From Saccharina japonica (Eukaryota > Sar > Phaeophyceae > Laminariales > Laminariaceae): a stretch of 64,000 nt of DNA. Below the pieces are notes generated by a model. That model was not told the DNA's origin, made no database searches, and worked only from the letters and a program-made list of their open reading frames with translations. How positions within the stretch are numbered: the stretch's first letter is position 1; each line of letters starts with the position of its first letter. Both the position numbers and the translations under genes were made by a program. The DNA lies in assembly GCA_008828725.1 (NCBI GenBank), contig MEHQ01000241.1, forward strand, positions 78,527-142,526. Direction: 5' to 3'. Below, one piece after another: positions 49,236-60,109 of the stretch.

Positions 49236-51330
49236 CAAGAGGCTTTGATGGTTGGTGTACCAGGGGAGGGACCGAGGGACCGATGTTTGAACGATAATTA
49301 TGTTGTAGTGCCATGATAGTTGTGGCCCAATTGGTTTTGCCTACGTAGGCGTTTTGTTTCGCGCGTCAGGGCATTGCGGCCGTGACCTGGACCGCGTCTA
49401 AATCATGGCAGCCGACACTGCGAAAGGAAGGTGCTTTGTTTGTTCGTGTGTCCCACTTTGCTTAGTTCCGAAGACTGTTAACAAACAGCAGCCGGTGCAT
49501 TGTAGTACACTCCCAAGGAGTTGGTAGGAGAGAAAAGCCGATGTATAATAGGTTGAGAAACGATGTGTAGCAGAGCTTGCGGTGAACATCACTTTTGCTT
49601 TGCGGGGGGGGGGGGCAAGGGCGCGGGGGGAGGGGGGGGGGTGTTTCGCTGGCTGTATAGCTTTAGTTAGGCACTGGCATATTTTCGTTCGTCGATGGTG
49701 TGTGGAATACAGTATGATATGATACTCGTACGTATACGTAGTATGTGAGTGGGTGGTTTTTTTTTTACAATCCGTGAGTCACTATGTGGTGCAGGTAAAG
49801 GATGTCCTTGCGTGTGCGTATGTGTCACGGCGTTGGATGGCAGCGGGCAGCGACGTTACAGGCCTGTACGGTTCGTCGCAGGGGAGACGTGAGATCGGTG
49901 GTCCTTCATCTGACAGGCCTGCACGGTTCGTCGGAGGGGGGACGTGAGATCGGTGGTCCTTCATCTGGCCCCCTTCCACAACTGCGCTTGTGGGTAGTCG
50001 TCAGAGTGCTCTATTTTGTAGTGGCACGTGCGCTCGTTATGGTATCATTGCGAGCGGTAACTACTATCAATCGAGAGCGTTGGATCAGCGCCTTGCTGTC
50101 CACCACTAACTACCCTACCTGCCATGTTTGCCGCTTTTGCTGTTTTTCGAGTGTTTTTTTTCAAGCGAAACCCCAAAGCTGTAGCAACAATCTCCTGCTC
50201 GTTTCGAACAAGTCTTGCCGTGTAAGGTGTCGTGCCCACAGGACTTGTTACTACTGCTACAGAGTTCCTCCCTGGACTTCTCTAGAACAGCAATTACATT
50301 TTGTGTCCTCGCTTTTTCAAGCAGTTTCGTCTTCTCGCTTTTCCAAGTAATTTCGTGTCCGGCTTTTCACTCGCGCCAGGCATATCTTGCACCCCCCAGC
50401 CCCTCAGAAAAATGATTGACGTCCACGAACAACGGAAATCGGTAGCTGACCGGCATGGCCGCTTCACACATGTTTATATTTGAAAACACACACGCACACA
50501 CACTGGGGAACAGCACGCGAATGCATTTCGTTCGGGGCAAGACAGCCTGTAGCCGGCCCCACGTGGTAGCCTGGGTGACCCAAAACCAAAGTGGGTGTGG
50601 TTGTTTCTCACGTCGGCTCCCGTTTGTGGCGTTTGTTCGATCGCGTCGGCTCCTCGGAGAATTCGACCCTCGTACCCGGGTACGGTATGATTTTTATGTT
50701 TCATGTCCTACGGAATACTCGGAGTCACTCGTAGGTATGATATATCTAATGGGACAAGATAGCAGCAGTGTTTTACGTAGTGGTTTCTTGGGGTACTGAA
50801 TAAAACTTGGATATTTTGACAGGAATTTAAATGGAGAGGTGCACAACAAGCAAACAATCACCAAGAGGCACTTCCAGAAGGTCTGGAAACAATGATTGTC
50901 ACTCCCGGTTAAACCCGTGTTTCCGCCTTCATGGTATACCATAGAGCTTGGTACTAGGACCAGGCCAATGGGTCCAGCTTTTGTTCGTGCATTTTCTGGT
51001 AGTGTCCGAGATGGAAGACTCGAAGAGAGTTAGGATCGAGTGCACCGCTCGTTAGCCTGTTACAGAGCAATAGTGATTCGCCCATTTATGATGTGTACTC
51101 GTATGTGTTTGTCGTGTAGCAAGAAGAGCAGACATCACATGAAGCATGCGAGACCTTCGCCAACCTCATGCTACATCAAGACCTGTGGGCAGATGAACCC
51201 GAGCATCAGGCCTGGGCTGGACCTCTGCCAACGTGCAGCACACACAGGGAGTATATCGTAACCAGACATTGCTTACGACATACCGGTATTCAACAGCTTG
51301 CGAGTCAATTGCGTAAAAACAATTGGCAGG
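49236..51330. other. No gene seen; one 55-bp tandem duplication
   Basis: At 49862-49970 a 55-bp unit containing CGTGAGATCGGTGGTCCTTC occurs twice. Otherwise I see short open frames without domains. It lies downstream of the WD40 gene and of the last exon of the opposite-strand GH5 gene. Confidence 0.45.
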
Positions 51331-51337
51331 TCGATAA

Positions 51338-51545
51338 GGGCCCGAATTAACGAGTATAAAATAAATTCAATTTGGAAAAAATTAAATTAAAATTCGCTTT
51401 TCATTGGTCAACACAAGCACCAGCACCAAATATTATGCCCAAGATCCTAATTTTTGGTGCTGGTGCGTGTGTTGACCAATTTAAGGCGTATTTGAATTTT
51501 ATTTTTTCCAAATTAAATGTATTTCATACTCGTTAAAACGGGCCC
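51338..51545. mobile_element. Harbinger/Tourist-like MITE, family B, copy 2
   Basis: This 208-bp element is the same length as 15666-15873, with ends GGGCCCGAATTAACGAG and CTCGTTAAAACGGGCCC. It is flanked by TAA at 51335-51337 and 51546-51548. The interior shares ATTGGTCAACACAAGCACC and the inverted GTGTTGACCAAT. Confidence 0.9.
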
Positions 51546-51969
51546 TAAGACCACTACTGTGCGTAAACAAAAGTACGAGTAAATACAACACAACAGCAGT
51601 ACTGTAGTACTGTTGTAGTACGATTACCAAACGCTGCGTAAGGTTACGTCGTAACTTCCACAGCTGTCAGCTTTCACCCCCCTCAAAGAGGATTATAGGA
51701 AGGATTTTCGGCTGAAAGCCTAAGTAGAATCGTCCTGGTGACGCCGATACTACTGTATCAACCCGGGGAGTCACCGACTTATCCATCACGAGTCACGAGG
51801 TCATACATCCCGCGGCACGCGCGATCGAAGTACCACACGCAGCTTGTACATATGCATTTCGATGAATGATTCGACCTCATCACAGGTGGCGTGTCTTTTT
51901 AATTTGAAAACGAAGGCATAGCACCAGGATACCGTGCATATCAGCAGTTCCCCAGCGCCAACTGGGGTT

Positions 51970-52615
51970 TTTCTTTGGACAGCGGCCAAAAAAAGTATAC
52001 CTCGCCCATTTGCGGCCAAAATCAGGTACATACTTAAAACCAAGTCAAAAACGCACTCCACGTGCGCTGCCATTGGTCCAAAACTCGTTGTACCGGTTTT
52101 TGCCTCTTCAAAACCCAGATATACCTGATTTTGTCTACTCTGCTTGACTTTCACCTTTTTGTCGTTTTTAAGCCAATCAGAGGCCCTTCATAGTTCCACC
52201 TTATGCCCCCTATACAAATGCCGACGTACGCGGAGACCCCCTTCTCCCTTCGCACCTCGCACTACACGCCACTCGAGCGACACACACACATATCTGCCTG
52301 CACACCTCCGCCGAAATAATACGAGATAAAAGGCTCCCCTTCGGGATTGTGGTTGACTTGGAATACCAGGGGTGTCACAAAAGTTGAGAAGGGAGAATAC
52401 AGCAGCAGGCGTTCGTTCCTCGTACTATTAATAGCAGCTACTCATATACGTAGCCACCGGGCGAGCACGAAGAACATGAAAAAACTCTACGTTGCATTGC
52501 AAGGAACGGCAGGTGGGGTGCGTTTTAAACTTGATTTTAGTATTACCTGTTTTTGGCCCCGAACGGACCAGGTGTACCTGTTTTTGGCCGCTGCCCTTTT
52601 TCTTTCCATCATTTC
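51970..52615. repeat. Family D repeat copies 3 and 4
   Basis: The segment at about 51970-52190 (minus orientation) and the one at about 52505-52615 (plus) share AAAATCAGGTA, AAAACCAA and ATTGGC words with the copies at 1920-2700. They are 50 kb away and equally short, which supports a mobile origin. Confidence 0.5.
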
Positions 52616-52619
52616 ATGC

Positions 52620-55320
52620 CCGTCGGTCCAGTGACATCGCGCACCAAGCCTACTTATTAGTAGCTGTTGTATTTCCACGAGCTGGAGCAGCAACGTCTTG
52701 CCCCACAGTCTAGACGGGGTGGGTGTGGGACCTCTGCGCGCGATGACGCGGCCTGCAACGCTTTCTCCAGCGACAATTAAGGAGGCAACGACAAGTGTGC
52801 CCTCCGCCCGCCTCTCTTATATGTACCCACTCTGCTACTACTCCTGCCACTCTCGCGGTAGGAGCATACTATGCCAGGTTTTTTCTGCCGGGATACGCTA
52901 GCGACAGTAAGCAGGCCATGCGCCTTACGTACCGATAAACCATTCCCTACTCCACCCCCCCCCCCCCCCCCCCGCCCCTTGCTCAAATCAGTGTTAGACC
53001 CCCGCAGGTAGAGTCAGCGCGGCAGTAGCCCTCTTGACAAAAGCGAAGCAAAATTGTGTCTCTTGATCCATTCGTTTCCCGCCGCGCATGCTCTTTCTTA
53101 CATTCGTTTTCGCAGCCCGTCGCTTCGTTCGGCGTACTGAATCCTAATGCAGACTAGCGCGAAATCCGTACGGGTATATCAAAACACCCGATACGTTTGC
53201 ATCACAACAACAACAAAACAAACGCTACGTCTTCGGGACTGCAACAACCGCCGCCATGGCTTTCCCGACGGCAGGTACGTGCAATTGTGTCGCCAAGTGG
53301 AACGCAGGCGATAACGAGGTATCATCACTCATCACCACGCACGTCTTTTCATCCGCGCGCCGAAAACATCTAAGTGGTAGTACGCGCATCGATCCTGCGA
53401 AGTGCGCAACATGAAGTGCTAATACCGCCCACACACAAAACACACGTGCACGCAACACAACGTAACGCCAACCATGCAGCACGCCATTAAACTTGTTCTC
53501 GGATGTTTGACTCTGATGAACAAACAGCGAAACGCCGCCACCACCCCGAGGTGGGGGGCAACGGGTTTCCAAGATAGAAAAAAACGCGTGCATGCTCGTA
53601 TTGGGGACGTTTTGGTCCAACGAGCTGTGCAACGGAAGAAAAAGTCGACGAGAAAAAGAAAAAAAAGAAAAAAAACAGGCCTTCGCGCCTCGCATAAAAT
53701 ACAGCAAAACTGAGACAACGAAAGGTCCACGACAAAATATCCTCCTGGCACCTCCATGGGGCGACAAGGAAACGGCCATAACGCGTCCCATCAGGCACAT
53801 CTAACACAGCTACGGGGGCGCGAGGCCAACCCTTGTACACACAGAACCCTATATGTAGTGATCTCGTCAGTCAAGAGCAAACACAACTACGCTATGGCGA
53901 GGCAAGGTAATACCCCGCCCTTCGTCCCTCCCACGCCTCACCCCTTTTCGCTCGCGTTGTTCACCCCCTCCCCCCCTGACCCCCCCCCGGCCCGCTTCCC
54001 CGCGCGGCACCAAAAAACACCGCCTTCGGACCACCGCAAAAATATTGTGCGGCGTGTGTATACGCAGAGCACGAGAAGCTTACCAACCCACAACTCTCAC
54101 ACTCGCAAAAAACAAACAGCATGTTCCTGCCGCTCCCCCGTGCGTGTAGCACCACCGTTATGTAACCCTTTTTTTTATCACGCTGCCAAAACACAATTCC
54201 ACTCTAATTTCAAGTAGTTTTTCCCCCAAAACGTGGGTGGGTGGGTGCACTACACATAATGGCTAATTAAGCAAAAATGATGCCTGTCTCGTATAAATAC
54301 TACCACGCATCCCCGACCGTGCACGTCGGCGCGAAAGAAAACGGGATACAACCTTATTATCGGGTGGGGTTGTTTTTGACGTCGAGGGACCCAAAGACGC
54401 CTCTGCCATCCTCTTCAGCCGCGTAATATACGTGCTCCTCGCGTTGGTTTGCCGAGAAAGGCGATGACGATCGGCTACGGCGTAGTCTGCGAGCCGATGG
54501 CGTCGTAGCCAGCACTGTGAATTCGGGTGCCGACGAAGGGGGGGCGGAGGGGAGGGTGGGGCGGGGGGAGGGCGTACTCATTTGTTGCTTGCCTTAGTCA
54601 CTTAACAGTTGACCACGCATCGCTTTCGAGATGGAGCCGGGGGGGGGGGGGGGGGGGGGTGGAAAACATGGAAAACGGGTTATCAACGATTTAGGGACAC
54701 AAGCATATATATATAAAAATGAACCAAAAACGACAATTATACTTCGAAGTAATGGCCTTAAAAACGACAAAAGCGGTCTTATCAAACGGTCTTGGAAGAG
54801 TCGTTACGCACGATATACATACACACCAGCGTCGCTATGCTGCCCTACGCGCGTGCCGTGTACATTTCATCTCCCTGCGTTGCACTTCGAGGAATAACTC
54901 CTACCCCAGCAGGCTAACTCTAAGGCTGCTACGTGTGTTCGACGCTGCAATCGACATTGGCGTCCCGCCATATTGTACCTACATGCCATAATAATCAACT
55001 CCCGAAGGGGGTAGAACGGTAGGTTGACCTCGGTACTGTGCAGGTGGTTTTATTGACACGGCGGTGGTCGTGCGAGCGCGTTTAGTGGGACGGCGGGCGG
55101 CTGGGCGCGTCGTTGCGAGCGCGTGGAAGACTCGCCGCGTGCTCCCCCTCAGAGGCCACCAAAACCAAAAACATACGCTGTACCTCTACGGCAGTACTTA
55201 CGGCACATCTCCTCGCTCCAATGAGCGATAGGACGGTAGATGGCGGAGAGGTAAATAAAACTCGGCGGCCTCGCACGACTCTCGCACGATTTTCGGGCCA
55301 GATGCGAGTTACATGTGGTT
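52620..55320. other. No gene seen
   Basis: Overlapping open frames on both strands (for example 53225-53800 minus and 53756-54217 plus) have no recognisable domain. C runs at 52957-52974 and G runs at 54639-54659 occur. A fragment of the family headed CGTACTCATTTGTTGCTTG lies at 54570-54605 and recurs at 59587. Confidence 0.4.
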
Positions 55321-55323
55321 TGC

Positions 55324-55569
55324 GACGCATGCTACGATAGAGATGCACCATGATTTTTCTGAGCTGTTCACTTAAGGAGCGTCATACTTCGCCGAAAAAA
55401 ATGTTTTGGAAGAAAATAAAAGTGCTAACGGATGAGAAATCCCATGTCCGAAGTGTACTCTGAAAAATTATTCGTCTCAAAAATGCAAGTCCGACGAATT
55501 TGGGTTAAGGAGCCCGATCGTTCAGAAAACGATTCAGTTAAAATTGCTACCTCTACCGTAGCACGCGTC
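55324..55569. mobile_element. MITE family A, copy 5
   Basis: This 246-bp element has ends GACGCATGCTACGATAGAG and CTCTACCGTAGCACGCGTC. It is flanked on both sides by TTGC, a perfect 4-bp duplication. Its interior is close to copy 1 at 592-839. Confidence 0.9.
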
Positions 55570-56023
55570 TTGCCACGTGCGTGCTATTCGTGGTTCACCA
55601 CCAGCGTGTGGGGAAACGCCCGCCTTGAACATCTTCGCATCGTGTCTGCACCTGTACAGGGAAACTCCGAAGAGGTCCATCGCGGCGTTCTCCCCTACGC
55701 GCGAAAATAGAAATCGATACACTACAAATATGTTAGCCAGGCCAGCCCCTGCTTCCACTTGCACGGCAGGAAAGGCCGCATCACTCGAACTTCCTACCTA
55801 TAGGGGCCGCAGCACTCGAACTTCCCTGAACAATACCATGTCAGTCCAGAAACGTAAGTCCCCCCCCCCCCCCCCCCGCCCCCCCGGCCCCGCGTAGGTA
55901 CTAAAGACGAACAAGGCATGGAAGGACGAGTGGCCTCTCAACAAATCACGATAGTTTCGCCCCATCTTCGCCCCTTCCTCCATCCCACAACCCACGGTCC
56001 ACCGCCCGCCCGCCCCTCCTTTC

Positions 56024-58220
56024 TCACCTGAAAACGGCCGGCACCCACCCGCTTGCCGTAACCACGCCACTAGCCGGCTGTCCGTTGCCGCCGCCGCTGT
56101 GTTTGATGCGGCCGACCGCCAAAGTCGCCGCCACCCCAGCCATCGCGCCGAGCATGACGAGCAGAGTCATCATCGCGGGGGATGTTGAGTTGCTTGCGGC
56201 CGTGCCATGCAACTCCTGTGACAATGGAAGGGTCGTAGTCGGGCGGAGACAGGGGGGCGGAGGCGTAAAGGGCGGAGGGGGTTGGGGGGGTAGGGGTAGG
56301 GTTAGGGTTAGCGTCAGGGTTAGTGATTAAAGTTGAACGTATTTCAACCACTTTGTTGAAGCCGGGGCAAGGTCTCGACATCCCTCGTGAGCGGAGAGTG
56401 TTGTCTCGATATTTCGGTGCTGTGATGCAATCATGGGGGAGGGTTGGTTGTGTGTGTCGTTCGGGGTTTTGGGTTGGGTACGTGAGGTTTGTTCGGCGTC
56501 AGGGTAAGCTTGAAGACGAGCCCCCACTGGGGCGAGAGGTTGGCGGATGGCAGGGGTGGGAAGGGGTCAGCATTGGCAAGAGCTAGACACGGTCCGGCCC
56601 GATGTGCGGTGGGTGCCGCCGGGGGGTCGGACCAAGTTGTTGGGTATAAACAGGTCGTTAGCCGAAATAATAGGGTGATCGATACATGCCCTTATGACGT
56701 AGGTCGACTGGACCAGCGTTTAGCGCTCAACGGTTTCCGCGCTCGAGGTAAGAAACCGCGACAACAACGCCCCATGCCGTGTTTCTCCTATTAATAGTAA
56801 CCCTGTTAACCCCCCCCCCTCTCTCTCCCTACGCCCACAACGACAACGCCTCATTCTGTGTTTCTCCTGGTGACACCGTCACCCCCCCTTCTCTCGGAAT
56901 GGAGACACAAAGAGGAGCTCGTACTGTGCTGTGGACTACCAACCATCGTGTTACATGTCAAAAAGCTGGGAAAAAACATCATTGCCGCTCACCGTCGTCG
57001 CAAGCTCTGGCGCCGCACCCTCACCCTGCGCCGCGGCCCCTCCTCCTCCTCCTCCTCCTCCTCGTACTCCCGCTCCGTCTGCGCGGCCGTTAGGCCCCGC
57101 CGCGGCGGCAAGATTGGCAGAGGCCTCCTGTTCGTCGGCAGGGCCGTCTTCTTGTTCCTCCTCGCCCGAGGAGGCGGAGGAGGCGGGAGTGGAGGCGGGG
57201 GTGGTCATGGGCTTCATCCAGTCGACGTCGGGAGGGTGTATGCAAGCGTCGGAGGGGAACTTGGTGTCGATAAACCCGTGGTCCACGGCGAGCCGGAAGG
57301 ACCAGTACTTGGACGCTTGCTCGTTTTTCTCTGGGGAGCAGGAGCGCGGGGAAGATAAGCGGGGGGGGGGGGGCAGGGGGAGCGAAGCAGCGGGGGGGAC
57401 GAGCGGAGGATGGAACGAGAAGGAGGGTATACGAGGACGAGGAGGACGAGGAGGACGAGGAGGACGAGGAGGAGGACGAGAAGGACGATAGTGGGGGGGG
57501 GGGCGGAGAGAGAAGACAAAGACGAGGACGAGGACGAGACGAGGCAGGAAGGCAGGGAGTCAAGTAGGAGAGAGTGAAAACGAATGAACGGCAAATCGGT
57601 GGCATGCTGACGGCGGTGGGGGGGGGGGGTGTACTTCATTTTCATGCATGGCCGTAGTCGTATGACCATAGACCCTCGCATCCCTACAATGCCGGGACGG
57701 AGCATGTCGGGTCTTCACCGATCAGGGAGGCAGGTGCATTGTCGTGCGCTAAGCCTTGCCAAATCGGCGACATTTCATCTCCGAACACGCTGCCAGGGGG
57801 TTGCAGCCACCCCGACCTTTCGGAAGCCGCGCTCAATTAAGCAGCGTTTCGGAATTTGAAGGTGTTTTAACCTCCGGCTGTGCGCTCGCCCACATCTATG
57901 CCCGTTGGGAATTCCTTCTACGAGCGCACAGATACTACCGCCGAATTCAACGCATCGAAAGGTTTTTTCCCACATCCCCGGCGAGGTAAGCCCCCCCCAC
58001 ATCGACCAACAAAAACGCACAACGCAAACCGCCGCCTGTTTTTGCTTCTAATCATGGGCGCACATTTTATTTTTTTATGTCTCGAACTACAGTAGCTGAA
58101 CCAGGATTCTCCCACCGGACCGACTGCACACAGTCCACGCACGGTCCGAGACGTAGAGGCTACGGTGCGCGGTACTTTGCTAGGTACAAACCTTGGGGGG
58201 GGGGGGGGGGGGGGGGGGGT

Positions 58221-58262
<42 letters not shown>

Positions 58263-60075
58263 CTCACCGAGATCGTCCTCGAGCTTCCAAGTCCAGAATG
58301 ACCAGCCCATCTCCCTCTCAAACATGCCGATCTGGCGCATGGCGAAGGAGCGGGTGTGCTCTTTCCACCAGGGCGCGTGTTCGCGCTCGGCCAGGTTGTT
58401 GCACTGCCCGTAGTCAGCAAACCTGTCGCCGTTTTGTGGGGGGGGGAGGGGGGGGGGGGGGGGGGGGGGGGCGGAAGCGCGCGAGCACCGGAAATGTGAC
58501 CACACAAGCACGAAACAAATAAACGTCCCGTGAACCCTTGTACTACTACAAAAACCGTACCTGTGCGTATCCCTCGCTAATTCTAAGTATGGGGTGTCCC
58601 CAACAGCGCGGGGTGCAGTTAGTTGTAAAGGGGGCGAGTCGCGCAAAAAGAGCGCCGACCCACTCCTCGGTGAAAGGTGGGGCATTGGGAGAATCTGTCT
58701 TTTTTTTTTGGCAACGAGAGTGACCGTGCAACGCCCCCGCCCCCCGCCCCTCCGCGCTCCCGTAGGTGGTGGCACAAGAACAAGGACAGCGGTTACGTCG
58801 TGAAGCTACCGGGGTTTGTTTGTTTGTTTTGCAGATGTTTCGCCGAGCGAGAGGCCTTTAAGCCCTTACACCCCAAGGCGGGTAGGCCGCAGCCTCTTAG
58901 TGATGTACCAGGTACATGACGACTTTCGCCGGGACGTCCGGTACATCGAAATACGTAGGGAAAACGAGTTTTTTATTCGCCCTGCCCTGCCTACTGGCAC
59001 AGGCAGCGGCTGTCCTGCTACGGTGCCATAGTTTCCCTACCTCCCCCCCACGTCTTCACTCTTATGCAGGCTGGTGGTGGGTCCGTTCTGCCTGGTCTCC
59101 ACTGCTCTATGGGCACTTGATTCGCATGTGGCAACCGCCCATCGACATAATGCCATCAAGCTGACGAAAACCCGTACCAGGTGCATACGTACCACGCATG
59201 TATATGCATACGTGCCACCAGACCCGACGGCTAGGCAATCAAAAATTAACAGCTCTCACTTTGAGTCCAACCAGGGCATGCAGTTGTCGATGGCCAGCGA
59301 CCACTCGCCCACGAACACCGGCAGGCAAGCGCACGTCTGGTACCGAAGCATAGACGTGTAAGAGCACGCCATTCGCTCGTGCACGTACATCTTCTGTCTG
59401 GTTGATGAGGTGCGGGATTCGTGACCGGGGGATAGGGGGAGGGGTGGGCGGGGGGGGGGGGGGGGGCAGGAGCGAAAGAAAAACGTGAAATGCTGAGAAA
59501 ATACATGAAACCCCAGTCGTCGAGAAGGCACATGTAGAGAAATGCTACAAATACAAGGGGTGGGGGGACGGAGGCGGGGGGGAGGCGTACTCATTTGTTT
59601 CTTGCCTTAGTATTTTTGTTTTTTGTGGCCTGAGTGAGGGGGGGGGTGTTCGGCGAGTCGCATGAAGGGTGAGCTGCATCCTACTAAGAATCACTTGTGA
59701 GGCGGACTTGCCTATGGATGACAGCTTCAACGAGGCTGGGGGGGGGAGAGGCCAAATGATTTAATGCGGTAAATGCCTTTTCGAGAAGTTCAGGGTTCGT
59801 CAGCTATTCGAGCCTCTTCGCATCAGGATACATACGAGGAATGCATATCGCGGAGAAAAGGTGGTTGCAGTTTGCTGATAAGAAGAGATACCGGTACAAT
59901 GTGTGAACATTCGGCGGACATGCCCTGCCCGGGTGTCCTCCCTTGCGACATGATCTATCTCTCGGTCGCAGTGGCAGGTACGAGGTATGCAGTACGTCCT
60001 CGCTGACACGCCGTGTTCCGAACCAGAAACAATGACGAGGTCAAAACCCCGAAAACAACAACAACATCGACAACG

Positions 60076-60109
<34 letters not shown>

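Noticed and set aside
58840-58920. Plus-strand acceptor-like TTTGTTTTGCAG followed by an open frame
   Set aside because: It lies in a GH5 intron on the opposite strand, and no donor-linked partner exon or domain was found.
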